Assembly: GCA_902801465.1 (NCBI GenBank)
Contig: CADCIH010000001.1
Location: forward strand, 186,001 to 250,000
Origin: an uncultured Bacteroidia bacterium
Lineage (GTDB): Bacteria > Bacteroidota > Bacteroidia > Bacteroidales > F082
Reading direction: 5' to 3'
DNA length: 64,000 nucleotides
In this document: positions 44,536 to 53,705 of the stretch, in pieces
How the letters are laid out: each line of letters begins with the position of its first letter
How positions within the stretch are numbered: position 1 is the stretch's first letter
Position numbers and translations under genes: made by a program
The notes under the pieces: model-generated
Told to the model about the DNA's origin: nothing
Database searches by the model: none
What the model saw: only the letters and a program-made list of their open reading frames with translations

Positions 44536-46368
44536 TTAATTGAATGATTGTAAATCTGTCAGTTTCTTGTAAACGCCGTTCAAGGCGATTAATTGTTCAT
44601 GGGTGCCGCGTTCGATGATCTGTCCTTTCTGCATCACGATGATCTCGTCGGCGTGTTGGATGGTGGAGAGACGGTGGGCGATGACAATGGAGGTGCGTTG
44701 GCTCATGACCTTGGATAGGGCGTCCTGCACTAGGCGCTCGCTTTCAGTGTCGAGCGACGAGGTGGCTTCGTCCAATATTAATATAGGTGGGTTCTTCAAC
44801 ACGGCCCGGGCGATGCTCAGTCGTTGGCGTTGACCGCCGCTGAGGTTCATGCCACGGTCGCCAATGGCGGTGTCGTACCCGTGTTCCATCTCCATGATGA
44901 ACTCATGGGCGTTGGCTACCTTGGCGGCTTCGATGACTTGCTCCTTGGAAACACCCGACATTCCGAAAGCGATGTTGTTGAACACCGTGTCGTTGAAGAG
45001 GATGGTCTCCTGGGTGACGATGCCCATCAAGCCTCTAAGGTCGCTGATCTTATAGTCGCGAATGTCGTGCCCGTCGATCATGATGCTGCCTTCGCACACA
45101 TCGTAGAAGCGGGGAAGGAGGTCAACCAAGGTGGACTTTCCGCCGCCGCTCTCACCGACCAATGCAATGATCTTTCCCTTGGAAATTTTCAGATTAATAC
45201 CTTTTAGGACATCGTCTTTCTCATAGCGGAATGTGACATCCTGATAGTTGATTTCTTGTTTGAAATCTTTGATTTCCAAAGCGTTCTCTTTTTCGGTAAT
45301 CACCTCATCGGCATCGAGGATCTCAAAGATGCGATCAGCCGAGGCCACACCCTTCTGGATGTTGTAATAGCCTTGTGAGAACGACTTGGCAGGAGAGATG
45401 ATTTGTGAAAAAACTATAATATAAGTGATGAAATCAGCAGCACCGATGGAGCTTCCGCCGCCAAGGATGAGGTTGCCGCCGAACCAGAGCACGATGATGA
45501 CCACGATGGCGGAAAGGAACTCGCTCATGGGAGAGCTCATCTCGCGTTTGCGGTGCACGCCGAGCAGGGCTTCCGAATACTCTTGGTTCTGTTCTCCGAA
45601 CTTCTCCTTAGAGTAGCGAATGGCGTTGAAACCTTTGATGATACGGAGTCCCGAGATGGTCTCTTCAACGGTGGAAATCATGCCGGCCAGGCGGTTCTGG
45701 CTGTCTTTGGACTGCTTCTTCAGGGCCTTGCCGACCTTACCGATGAGGATTCCTGCGATGGGCAGGAGCACAAGGACGAAGAGTGTCAGTTTGGGACTCA
45801 GGCTCACCATGAAGGCGAAGTAGAAGATGATGGTCAAGGGGTCCTTGATCAGCATCTCGATCCAGTTGAGGATGGAGACCTCTACTTCTTGGACATCGGT
45901 GGTGATGCGTGCCATGATGTCGCCTTTCTTGTGGCTGCTGTAGAAGGAGAGCGGCAGGACGAGGATTTTGTCGTAAACATCCCTTCGCAGGTCTTGTATG
46001 GCGCCCACGCGGCCCTTGGCCATGAAGTAACAGGCGAAAAAGCGTCCGACGTTACGGAACAGGAAGGCGATGAGCAGCACAAGGCATACGAAGGCCAAGG
46101 CGTAGGTGTGGCCTTTGTCGACGATGATGTCGCTCATCACATAATTGAGGTAGCCGATGAGGTAGTCGGATGAGAGGCTGAACTCGGGTTTGGCGACGGC
46201 CTCGATGGCGTTGGTTTGGAAGAGCAGGTTCAGGAAGGGAACCAGGAGGGCGAACGAGAACAGAGAGAAGAAGATGGCGACCAAGTTGAAGACCAAATTC
46301 AAGAAGATGAGAAACCAGTAAGGCTTCACATAGTTGATGACCCGTTGGAATGGCCTGCCCTTCTTCAT
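44536..46368 (-). CDS. ABC transporter, MsbA-like exporter (permease-ATPase fusion)
   Basis: 610-aa half-transporter. Six membrane helices in the first ~330 residues are followed by an ATPase domain with Walker A GESGGGKST, signature LSGGQRQRLSIARA, Walker B ILILDEATSSLD and the H-loop IVIAHRLSTI. Domain order and length fit MsbA/lipid A-type exporters, and in Bacteroidota such genes are often annotated as the lipid flippase. A multidrug exporter cannot be excluded. It follows purB after a 39-nt gap made mostly of heptanucleotide repeats, and precedes pepD. Confidence 0.88.
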   Translation of the reverse strand: MKKGRPFQRVINYVKPYWFLIFLNLVFNLVAIFFSLFSFALLVPFLNLLFQTNAIEAVAKPEFSLSSDYLIGYLNYVMSDIIVDKGHTYALAFVCLVLLIAFLFRNVGRFFACYFMAKGRVGAIQDLRRDVYDKILVLPLSFYSSHKKGDIMARITTDVQEVEVSILNWIEMLIKDPLTIIFYFAFMVSLSPKLTLFVLVLLPIAGILIGKVGKALKKQSKDSQNRLAGMISTVEETISGLRIIKGFNAIRYSKEKFGEQNQEYSEALLGVHRKREMSSPMSEFLSAIVVIIVLWFGGNLILGGGSSIGAADFITYIIVFSQIISPAKSFSQGYYNIQKGVASADRIFEILDADEVITEKENALEIKDFKQEINYQDVTFRYEKDDVLKGINLKISKGKIIALVGESGGGKSTLVDLLPRFYDVCEGSIMIDGHDIRDYKISDLRGLMGIVTQETILFNDTVFNNIAFGMSGVSKEQVIEAAKVANAHEFIMEMEHGYDTAIGDRGMNLSGGQRQRLSIARAVLKNPPILILDEATSSLDTESERLVQDALSKVMSQRTSIVIAHRLSTIQHADEIIVMQKGQIIERGTHEQLIALNGVYKKLTDLQSFN

Positions 46369-46371
46369 CTA

Positions 46372-46415
46372 TCTCTAAATTCTTAATTCTTAATTCTAAA
46401 TTCTTAATTAATAAT
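46372..46415. repeat. Imperfect 7-nt tandem array between purB and the ABC exporter
   Basis: Minus-strand units TTAAGAA/TTTAGAA repeat about five times. The TAA stop of purB (46408-46410) is at the array edge and the exporter ATG follows within 4 nt of the other edge. Confidence 0.7.
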
Positions 46416-47742
46416 TGAACCCCGTATAGTTCTCCGGCGTGATGGCTGCCAGTTCCGCCTTGATTTTCTCGCTCACAGGCAATCCCTTGATGAATTCGTC
46501 GATGGTGGCCTTGTCGATGTGTTTGTTGGTCCGGGTGAGTCCTTTCAGCAACTCGTAGGCTCCTTCAATCTCCTCGCGGCGCAGGATGGTCTGGATGGCT
46601 TCGGCCACCACGGCGTAGTTCTGTTGGAGGTCTTGGCGGATCTTGTCTTCGTTGAGTAATAGCTTATCTAAACCTTTTAGTAGGGACTTGATGGCTATCA
46701 ATGTATGGGCAATCGGCACGCCGATGTTGCGTGTGACGGTGGAGTCGGTGAGGTCGCGCTGTAGGCGGCTGATAGGCAGTTTGGTGCTGAGGAAGGTGAG
46801 GATGGCGTTGGCCATGCCGAGGTTGCCTTCGGCGTTCTCGAAGTCGATGGGGTTGACTTTATGGGGCATGGCAGAAGAACCCACTTCACCTGCCTTGATC
46901 TTCTGCTTGAAGTATTCCATGGAGACGTACATCCAGATGTCGCGTGACAGGTCGATCAGGATGGTGTTGACTCGGCGCAGGGCGTCGAAGTAGGCGGCCA
47001 TGTAGTCGTAATGCTCGATCTGGGTAGTGGTTTGTTGGCGTTTCAGATGAAGGCTCTTCTCCACAAAGTTTTTGGCGAAGGCTGGCCAGTCGATGTCGGG
47101 GTAGGCCACCTTATGGGCGTTCATGTTGCCCGTGGCGCCGCCGAACTTGGCTGTAAACGGCACGTTGTTGAGCATCTGGAGCTGGTCTCTGAGTCGTTCC
47201 ACGAACACATAGATCTCCTTGCCGAGGTGGGTGGGGCTGGCGGGCTGGCCGTGGGTACGGGCGAGCATCGGGATGTCGCGCCATTCTTTGGCCATGCCTT
47301 TCAGCTTGTCGATGACCTCTTCGATGGCGGGCTTCACCACCAGTTTGTGTGCCTCCATCATGGAGAGCGGCACGGCGGTGTTGTTGATGTCTTGTGAGGT
47401 CAGGCCGAAATGCAGGAACTCCTTCCATTTCTCGAGTCCCATCTCGTCGAATTGGCGTTTCAAGTAGTATTCCACCGCCTTCACGTCGTGGTTGGTGGTC
47501 TTCTCGATCTCCTTAATCTCCTCGGCGTCCTCTGTCTGGAACTCCTCATAGATGGCGCGGAGGTCTTCATAGTCGCCTTCAAAATCTTCCAGTTGGGGTA
47601 GCGGAATCTCGCAGAGGGCGATGAAGTATTCCACTTCGACCATCACGCGGTAGCGGATGAGGGCAAATTCGGAGAAGAAGTCGTTCAGTTCGACGGTCTT
47701 GGAATGGTAACGGCCGTCAATCGGTGATATGGCTTTTAGCAT
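46408..47742 (-). CDS. purB: Adenylosuccinate lyase
   Basis: 444-aa cytosolic lyase acting twice in purine synthesis: SAICAR to AICAR plus fumarate, and adenylosuccinate to AMP plus fumarate. Seen: N-terminal LKAISPIDGRYHSKT, the TSQDINNTA motif, ARTHGQPASPTHLGKE (catalytic His region) and the fumarase/aspartase-superfamily signature GSSAMPHKVNPIDFENAEGN. It resembles the E. coli-type long enzyme. It is preceded by the fba gene, with a palindromic element in the gap. Confidence 0.97.
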   Translation of the reverse strand: MLKAISPIDGRYHSKTVELNDFFSEFALIRYRVMVEVEYFIALCEIPLPQLEDFEGDYEDLRAIYEEFQTEDAEEIKEIEKTTNHDVKAVEYYLKRQFDEMGLEKWKEFLHFGLTSQDINNTAVPLSMMEAHKLVVKPAIEEVIDKLKGMAKEWRDIPMLARTHGQPASPTHLGKEIYVFVERLRDQLQMLNNVPFTAKFGGATGNMNAHKVAYPDIDWPAFAKNFVEKSLHLKRQQTTTQIEHYDYMAAYFDALRRVNTILIDLSRDIWMYVSMEYFKQKIKAGEVGSSAMPHKVNPIDFENAEGNLGMANAILTFLSTKLPISRLQRDLTDSTVTRNIGVPIAHTLIAIKSLLKGLDKLLLNEDKIRQDLQQNYAVVAEAIQTILRREEIEGAYELLKGLTRTNKHIDKATIDEFIKGLPVSEKIKAELAAITPENYTGFNY

Positions 47743-47762
47743 GATGTTTCTTTATGGTAGGC

Positions 47763-47791
47763 GCACCCCATCGGGGTGCTCTATCGGTAGG
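47763..47791 (-). repeat. Palindromic element, copy 1 (between fba and purB)
   Basis: Read on the minus strand from 47791, it begins CTACCGATAGAGCA and runs into a hairpin with 7-bp arms (47763-47769 with 47773-47779). A second copy with the same 14-base leader lies at 62512-62540. The element begins about 7 nt past the fba stop. Confidence 0.65.
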
Positions 47792-47797
47792 AAAAAA

Positions 47798-48802
47798 TCA
47801 ATTGATTAATTTATCGTTTGATCCCAACACGTTGACGATCTTATGGATATAAAGCTTCTTCATGTTGTCGCGGGCGGGTCCGAGGTACTTACGCGGGTCG
47901 AACTCGGCGGGTTTCTCTGCGAAGGTCTTGCGGATGGCGGCGGTCATGGCCAGACGGCTGTCGCTGTCGATGTTGATCTTGCAGACGGCGCTCTTGGCGG
48001 CCTTGCGGAGTTGTTCCTCGGGGATGCCGACGGCGGCTTTCAAGCAACCACCATTGGCGTTGATGGTGTCGACTTCCTCTTGAGGTACCGATGATGAGCC
48101 ATGAAGTACGATGGGGAAGCCGGGGAGTTTCTTTTCGATGGCTTCCAGCACGTCGAAGGCCAACGGAGGAGGAACCAGGCGACCCGTCTGAGGATCCACG
48201 GTGCATTGTTCAGGGGTGAACTTATAGGCGCCGTGCGAGGTGCCGATGCTGATGGCGAGGCTGTCCACGCCAGTCTTGGTGACGAAGTCGATGACTTCCT
48301 CGGGTTTGGTGTAGTGGCTCTCTTCGGCTGCCACTTCGTCTTCCACGCCGGCCAATACGCCGAGTTCACCTTCGACGGTGACGTCGTACTGATGGGCGTA
48401 TTCGACGACCTTCTTGGTCAGGGCCACGTTCTCGTCGTAGGGCAGGGCGGATCCGTCGATCATCACGGAGGAGAAGCCCATGTCGATGCATGACTTGCAG
48501 AGCTCGAAGCTGTCGCCGTGGTCGAGGTGGAGCACGATTTCAGGATGGGCGCATCCCAGTTCCTTGGCATATTCCACGGCACCTTGGGCCATGTAGCGCA
48601 GCAAGGTCTGGTTGGCGTAGTTGCGGGCGCCTTTCGACACTTGAAGGATGACGGGTGACTTGGTCTCGACTGCGGCCATGATGATGGCTTGCAGTTGTTC
48701 CATGTTGTTGAAGTTGAATGCGGGGATGGCATAGCCGCCATCGACTGCCTTGGCGAACATCGCTCTGGTGTTCACGAGGCCGAGTTCTTTATAGCTGATC
48801 AT
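47798..48802 (-). CDS. fba: Class II fructose-bisphosphate aldolase
   Basis: 334-aa zinc-dependent glycolytic aldolase. I use the ATG at 48802 (MISYKELGLVNTRAMFAKAV); the open frame extends to 48847 but the -7 box lies inside that extension. Zinc and active-site motifs are visible: FNFNNMEQLQAIIMAA, VLHLDHGDSFELCKSCIDMG (catalytic Asp and His), VEGELGVLAGVEDEV, SIGTSHGAYKF and IVLHGSSSVPQE. Typical length for the FbaA type. Confidence 0.96.
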   Translation of the reverse strand: MISYKELGLVNTRAMFAKAVDGGYAIPAFNFNNMEQLQAIIMAAVETKSPVILQVSKGARNYANQTLLRYMAQGAVEYAKELGCAHPEIVLHLDHGDSFELCKSCIDMGFSSVMIDGSALPYDENVALTKKVVEYAHQYDVTVEGELGVLAGVEDEVAAEESHYTKPEEVIDFVTKTGVDSLAISIGTSHGAYKFTPEQCTVDPQTGRLVPPPLAFDVLEAIEKKLPGFPIVLHGSSSVPQEEVDTINANGGCLKAAVGIPEEQLRKAAKSAVCKINIDSDSRLAMTAAIRKTFAEKPAEFDPRKYLGPARDNMKKLYIHKIVNVLGSNDKLIN

Positions 48803-48844
48803 GATTTGTAGGTTTTGAATTTCAAATTTTGAGAATCTAACCTG

Positions 48845-48852
48845 CAAATATA
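48845..48852 (-). promoter_or_regulatory. -7 promoter box for fba
   Basis: The minus strand reads TATATTTG, 42 nt before the ATG at 48802. Confidence 0.6.
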
Positions 48853-48910
48853 CGTTTTATTTTAATAAAACTTTTAAAAACCCTTGCGGGATATGAAAAG
48901 TTTTCTTTTT

Positions 48911-51169
48911 CTACTGTGCGGTAAAGCTGAAAGCTTGGCTCGATGCTGAGGAGGTTCCGCCGAGATAAATCCCGTGGAAGGCCGTAGTCGGGTCGGTGGG
49001 GGCTTGGTTGCTGTACTTTACGTAATAGGTGCTGCCGCTTACCATGCCGGTTGCCGTGATGAGGGCGAGGTTGCTGTAGCAGTTGGCCTCGAAGCTGAAG
49101 GTCACCATGTTACTTCCGCCCGCACCATTGGTATTCGACAGGGTGTAGTATCTTCCTGTTTGGAAGCTATAGCTGTTGGTGTAGAACTTATAGCCTTGTG
49201 CCGGATTGGTAATGGTGCCTCCGCTGCCTCCGCCTCCGGGCCAGCCGCCACCGCCTTGCGAACCGCCTGCGCTGATTCCGATGCCGGTGCCGGTGATGCG
49301 GATGTAATTGTTGTTGTCGCAGTCGAAGCCCTCCTCGGGGCTGCCTTTGGTGGTGTAGGCGAAGACGACGCCGTTACCGATGGTGATGGCGCCTGCCGTT
49401 CCAGCGTTCGAGTCGACGGCGTCGTTGCCGTTGCTGAAGCACACCGTCACTCCACCATTGAAAGTGATTTTGCCCTTTGAGTTGATGCAGTCGTCGTAGC
49501 ATTTGAAGTAGTGCTGTCCTCCTTCAATGTTGATCTGGGTCTTCGACTCCAGGCCTTCGGCGCCTTTCTGAGAGGTGTTGACGGTGGTGGTGCCGCCGTA
49601 GATGGTAGCTGTGCCACCCACCTTGATAGCCTTGGCCGAGCCGCTCGCCGAGGAGCCTCCTCCGGGAGGCCAGCCGCCACCGCCGCCTGAGACTACTTGT
49701 GTCCCCGTTGTGGTGATGGTGAGGGTGGGGCCGCTGCCGTCGGGGTTGCCTTGGGTGTAGGTGCCCGAATAAGTGTTGCCCGTCTTGGTGCCCACCTTGA
49801 TGCCCTTGCCGCCTTTGCCGGTGCTGCTGAGGGTGATGGTGCCGCCCAAGATCTGCATATTGGTCTCGGCGCGCAGGCAGGCGCTGGAATAGGTGTCGGT
49901 GCCCGATGTCGTGTTATAGCTGGCACCGTCGCCATGGGTTTCAATATTAATGGTGTTGTCGCCGCTTATCGTCATATTGCCGGCGCACGAGATGCCCTTG
50001 CCACCATGGTTGGAAGTGGGCAGGGTGATGTTGATGTCGCCGCCGGTGATGGTGATGCCCTGGTCGCCCTTGATGGCGGTGCAATAGGCGGGGTCGTAGT
50101 CGGTCACCACGGTAGATCCGCTTGAAATGATGGTGATGGTGCCGCCGGTGATGGTGATGTCTTGGTCGCACTTGATGCCCTTGGAGACATTGCCAGTATG
50201 CTCAATCTCAATGTTGCCGCCGTTGATGAACAACAGGCTGTCAGCCTTGATGCCTTTCCCGTCGTAGCCTGTGCAGATGATGCCGAGATGACCGTCATCC
50301 ATGGTAAAAACGCCGGAAACCTTGATGCCTCTCTGGCTCTCGGCGGTGGTGTTGATTTGGAGGTCGCCATTCTGAATGGTGACGTTGCCCGAGACGTCGA
50401 GTCCGTCGGAGCCGGCTGCGGGGATGTAGAGGTAACCCGAGTTCCAGTTCAGTGTGCCGTTGACGTGGATGCCGTCGCTGTCGCTGTCGAGAATGTCGAT
50501 GTTACCGTCATTCACGGTCAGGTCACCATCCACCAGGATGCCGTGTTTGGCGTTGCCCGTGACACGCAGGTTGTCGCCGGGTCCGACAATGAGGTTGCCA
50601 GCTGCATACAAGGCCCCGTTGACGGCGCTGTTGGCTCCGTCGGCGATGGTGCAGATGCCTTGCACGGTGAGGTCGACATCCACGGGTGAGGCGAGGTTGA
50701 TGGCGGCTGTGGTGTTGCTGGTTAGGTTCAAGAAACCGAGTGTCAGCGAGAAGGCACTATTGCTATAAATGGTCAGCGAGCCGTTCGAGGAGCTGCCTTC
50801 AACGAGGTAGCTGGCACCTGCCATGCTTGAGTAAACCGTGACATCTGCACCATTGGTGGTGACATCGATGTCTGGATAGGGGTTGGACACCGTAGCGGTG
50901 CTGCCGTTGTAGGTGATGATGACCGCATCGCCTGGTTGGGGAGGCTCTTGAAGCACAAAGGTGATGCTGTCGAAAGCGCTGATGGGGAAGGTGCTGACGC
51001 CGTTGATATACAGCGAGGCGGGACTGCCTTGGATGTTCATGTTGTTGATCCCGGTCACGTTGTTCTGATAGATGACCTGTCCCGACTGGTGCAGGTTGAT
51101 GTAATACTCTTGGGCTTGAAGGCCGATGAAGCTCATCATGAGAGCCAAAAGGAATGCAATCTTTCTCAT
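48911..51169 (-). CDS. Secreted Cthe_2159/DUF4353-like beta-helix carbohydrate-binding protein
   Basis: 752 aa. Signal peptide MRKIAFLLALMMSFIGLQAQ, then a short domain ending FPISAFDSITFVLQ that resembles the N-terminal part of the gene just upstream. From about 90 to 650 are parallel beta-helix coils with recurring phrases such as GIKVSGVFTM, GKGIKADSLLFINGG, DITITGGTITI and GGTTTVNTSQKGAEGLESK. This is the pattern of the Cthe_2159 family, which binds acidic plant polysaccharides such as pectate. Two glycine-rich loops carry a GGGGWP motif. I see no T9SS CTD at the C-terminus (QAFSFTAQ). Its ATG overlaps the preceding gene by 4 nt. Confidence 0.82.
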   Translation of the reverse strand: MRKIAFLLALMMSFIGLQAQEYYINLHQSGQVIYQNNVTGINNMNIQGSPASLYINGVSTFPISAFDSITFVLQEPPQPGDAVIITYNGSTATVSNPYPDIDVTTNGADVTVYSSMAGASYLVEGSSSNGSLTIYSNSAFSLTLGFLNLTSNTTAAINLASPVDVDLTVQGICTIADGANSAVNGALYAAGNLIVGPGDNLRVTGNAKHGILVDGDLTVNDGNIDILDSDSDGIHVNGTLNWNSGYLYIPAAGSDGLDVSGNVTIQNGDLQINTTAESQRGIKVSGVFTMDDGHLGIICTGYDGKGIKADSLLFINGGNIEIEHTGNVSKGIKCDQDITITGGTITIISSGSTVVTDYDPAYCTAIKGDQGITITGGDINITLPTSNHGGKGISCAGNMTISGDNTINIETHGDGASYNTTSGTDTYSSACLRAETNMQILGGTITLSSTGKGGKGIKVGTKTGNTYSGTYTQGNPDGSGPTLTITTTGTQVVSGGGGGWPPGGGSSASGSAKAIKVGGTATIYGGTTTVNTSQKGAEGLESKTQINIEGGQHYFKCYDDCINSKGKITFNGGVTVCFSNGNDAVDSNAGTAGAITIGNGVVFAYTTKGSPEEGFDCDNNNYIRITGTGIGISAGGSQGGGGWPGGGGSGGTITNPAQGYKFYTNSYSFQTGRYYTLSNTNGAGGSNMVTFSFEANCYSNLALITATGMVSGSTYYVKYSNQAPTDPTTAFHGIYLGGTSSASSQAFSFTAQ

Positions 51170-51642
51170 AGCTTCATCAGTTTAAGTGTTTGACCGTTGA
51201 TATTGAGCAGATACATTCCGGCGGAGAGTCCGCTGATATCGATGACTGATCCTTCCGAGGCTTCAAATTCTTTTACCAATCGTCCGTCGATTGCAATTAC
51301 TTTTCCAAGGCAGACTTCAGGGAGGCCCCTGACAATGAAGTGGTTGGAAGTAGGGTTGGGAAGGATGTATGGCGTTTGGGTGGGGTTTTCTTCCGTGTTG
51401 GTGATTTCAGTGAAAACGACTTTTCGGATTTCGGAGAGGGGGAAAACATGGTTGGAGTTAGGACTGTTTTGGATGACGAGCCTGTAGGCTTGGTCGAAAT
51501 ACATCTGGTGATCTTCCCAAAGACCGATGGAATGCTCCACATTGTCGGTGGTAGTCACGACGCAAATGGCATTCTGGGCTGTCAGTTGAAACAGTGGAAC
51601 TGCTAAAAAGAGTAGCAATAAAAGGATTAATTTCGTTCTCAT
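51166..51642 (-). CDS. Small secreted protein with T9SS type A sorting domain
   Basis: 158 aa: signal peptide (MRTKLILLLLLFLAVPLFQL...AQ), a short domain of about 55 residues ending PLSEIRKVVFTE, then a CTD (PYILPNPTSNHFIVRG; VIDISGLSAGMYLLNI). Almost the whole mature protein is therefore sorting signal. It is translationally coupled to the beta-helix gene, which has a similar N-terminal domain but no CTD. A role as a carrier or partner for that protein is possible but unproven. Confidence 0.8.
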   Translation of the reverse strand: MRTKLILLLLLFLAVPLFQLTAQNAICVVTTTDNVEHSIGLWEDHQMYFDQAYRLVIQNSPNSNHVFPLSEIRKVVFTEITNTEENPTQTPYILPNPTSNHFIVRGLPEVCLGKVIAIDGRLVKEFEASEGSVIDISGLSAGMYLLNINGQTLKLMKL

Positions 51643-51671
51643 GATGAGTGAGGATTAGACTAATAAAATTA

Positions 51672-51679
51672 CAAAGATA
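51672..51679 (-). promoter_or_regulatory. -7 promoter box for the 51166-48911 pair
   Basis: The minus strand reads TATCTTTG, 29 nt before the ATG at 51642. Confidence 0.5.
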
Positions 51680-51727
51680 CATATTTTATTTTAAATGTGG
51701 TTCTGTGAAGGAAACAAAAAAATGTCT

Positions 51728-51735
51728 TAATTTTG
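51728..51735 (+). promoter_or_regulatory. -7 promoter box for the five-gene operon starting at 51743
   Basis: TAATTTTG ends 7 nt before the ATG at 51743, so the untranslated leader would be only a few bases. It is the only convincing box ahead of the reductase genes. Confidence 0.6.
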
Positions 51736-51742
51736 CCGCTTT

Positions 51743-52402
51743 ATGCTTGACAATCGCCTAAAATACCGTTTTGTGTTGCTGGCTTCCTTGTTGTTTTTCG
51801 GGAGCTGCCAGACATTGCATCGGATGTTTCAGAAGGACCATCGTGGTGAGTCGGTCACGATCTCTAGCGAAGGACTGGATGCTTACAACGACTCGGTGCA
51901 GCAAGACCGCATCCAGCGGTTTAGCGACTCATGCGACAGGATGCTTCAGGGAGAACGCGACTCGATGTTGAGGCATCTGCCACCGAAACCCTCATGGGAG
52001 ATAATGGCCGATAGCATCATCGACTATGCGATGGAGTTTATAGGAAGGCCATACAAAGTCGGCGGAAACGGCCCTGAGAAGTTCGATTGCTCGGGTTTTG
52101 TGAAGTTCGTTTTCTCCCATTTCGGCTATAACTTGGCGCGTACCGTGGTAGGTCAGCTGAAGGACGGCTGGATGGTCATCGAAGATCCTGTCGACCTGCG
52201 GCGTGGCGACTTGGTGTTTTATGGTGGACGCAAGCACCCGAAGCGCTTGGGACATGTCGGCATCGTGGTCAACAGCGATCGCGATAACGGCCGTTTCACT
52301 TTCATCCATGCCACAGTGAAGTTGGGGGTTATCGTCTCCAGCTCGACCGAGAAATATTACCGAATCCGTTATATGACAGCATGCAGGATCCTACCTGAAT
52401 AA
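51743..52402 (+). CDS. NlpC/P60 (C40) family lipoprotein peptidase
   Basis: 219-aa lipoprotein (lipobox FFGS-C, Cys22) with a C-terminal NlpC/P60 domain. The catalytic triad is visible: Cys116 in KFDCSGFVKF, His171 in RLGHVGIV and His189 in FTFIHAT. Such enzymes usually cut gamma-D-Glu-meso-Dap or related bonds in peptidoglycan stems. It is the first gene of a tight operon (1-nt gap to the next gene) that ends with three steroid-type oxidoreductases; the functional link, if any, is unclear. Confidence 0.9.
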   Translation: MLDNRLKYRFVLLASLLFFGSCQTLHRMFQKDHRGESVTISSEGLDAYNDSVQQDRIQRFSDSCDRMLQGERDSMLRHLPPKPSWEIMADSIIDYAMEFIGRPYKVGGNGPEKFDCSGFVKFVFSHFGYNLARTVVGQLKDGWMVIEDPVDLRRGDLVFYGGRKHPKRLGHVGIVVNSDRDNGRFTFIHATVKLGVIVSSSTEKYYRIRYMTACRILPE

Positions 52403-52403
52403 T

Positions 52404-53699
52404 ATGAGACATTTTTTGCTTCTTTTTGTAATTGTTTTCTTCCCTGCCTTTTCCGAGGCAAGTGCTGTCGTTGACACCACCCTGCATCCTTCTGTCGGGA
52501 CAACGGTACTGTCGTCTGACAAGTCCTTATCCATCACCTTGATTGGCAAGAAGCAGAATTATTCCGCTTTGGAAACCTCGACTCGGGATGTGGATGTGCG
52601 CTCACCCAAGTCGATCAACATACATCCCGATGGAACCAAGTACTATGTGAATTCGCTTGAAGGAGGCAAGACGGTGGTTTATGAGGCCGGCACCGATGTC
52701 AAGCTGAAGGTCATCAAACATGCTTTCACCGAGGCCGATTCACTTCTGTGGTCGGAGCCTTCGGGGCTGTTTGAATTCACCCATTACATGAAGAATCTCA
52801 ACACCTTCTGGGGAAAGCCTGTCGAGAGTGCCTTCTCGCATAATGGACGTTACCTTTGGGTGCCGTATTACCGTCGCAGCTACGACCTCAACGCACAAGA
52901 TCCTTCTGCGGTGGCTGTCATCGACACCCAGACCGATTCCATCGTGCGATTGATGGAGACAGGACCTCTACCCAAGATGATTGCCGTTTCCGATGACAAT
53001 TGCTATGTGGCCATCACCCATTGGGGCAACAATACTGTGGGGATTATCGATATCTTCAGTGACTCGCCAGAGGAATGGTACTATGTGGATTGTGTGACGA
53101 TACAACATAAGCTGACGTTGAACTACAGCCTGACAAGCGTTGTCAATCGCGATATTGGCAGCGGTCTCTGCCTGAGGGGTACCGCCTTCACTCCTGACGG
53201 ACGTTATCTCCTGGTGGGCTGCATGGGAGGCAAAGGCGGCATCGCCGTGATTGACATGAGTGATTTCAGTTATCTGGGCACTATCTACGGCATGATGACA
53301 AATTTGCGCCATATTGTTATCAAAGATGAATTTATCTATCTGAGTATCAATAATAAAGGATACATACAGCGAACTCCGTTAAAACTCTTTTACGATGCCA
53401 TTGAAAGGTTGAGGAAGGGGGATAACGAGTTGAAGGACTGGGAGAGTTGCAAGGTGGCTGCCGGGGCGCGCACTATCGGCATCACTCCTGATGGGCGTTA
53501 TGTGGTGGCGGCATGCAACTTCGGGAGCCGTTTGGTGGTGGTTGACACGCAGTCATTTCAGGAAGTCGCCCGGATCAAGGCAGATTCCTTCCCGGTGGGC
53601 CTCGATATCTCCAACGATGGACATTACATCTACACTACATCGCAAGGCCGTGAAGGCAAAGGCGGCAATTGCGTGGATATTTATAGGATTGATTATTAA
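52404..53699 (+). CDS. Secreted YncE-like beta-propeller protein
   Basis: 431 aa with signal peptide MRHFLLLFVIVFFPAFSEAS. The mature part has seven-bladed-propeller-type repeats with phrases like PKSINIHPDGTKYYVNSLEG, AVIDTQTDSIVRLMETGPLP, AFTPDGRYLLVGC and GITPDGRYVVAACNFGSRLV, as in YncE/lactonase-like proteins. It probably acts in the periplasm as a binding or scaffold protein; no catalytic residues can be assigned. It lies 1 nt after the C40 lipoprotein gene and 6 nt before the reductase gene. Confidence 0.85.
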   Translation: MRHFLLLFVIVFFPAFSEASAVVDTTLHPSVGTTVLSSDKSLSITLIGKKQNYSALETSTRDVDVRSPKSINIHPDGTKYYVNSLEGGKTVVYEAGTDVKLKVIKHAFTEADSLLWSEPSGLFEFTHYMKNLNTFWGKPVESAFSHNGRYLWVPYYRRSYDLNAQDPSAVAVIDTQTDSIVRLMETGPLPKMIAVSDDNCYVAITHWGNNTVGIIDIFSDSPEEWYYVDCVTIQHKLTLNYSLTSVVNRDIGSGLCLRGTAFTPDGRYLLVGCMGGKGGIAVIDMSDFSYLGTIYGMMTNLRHIVIKDEFIYLSINNKGYIQRTPLKLFYDAIERLRKGDNELKDWESCKVAAGARTIGITPDGRYVVAACNFGSRLVVVDTQSFQEVARIKADSFPVGLDISNDGHYIYTTSQGREGKGGNCVDIYRIDY

Positions 53700-53705
53700 T
53701 TGAGT

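Noticed and set aside
48803..48847. Upstream extension of fba to a start at 48847
   Set aside because: The -7 box overlaps it and class II aldolases begin near MISYKEL.
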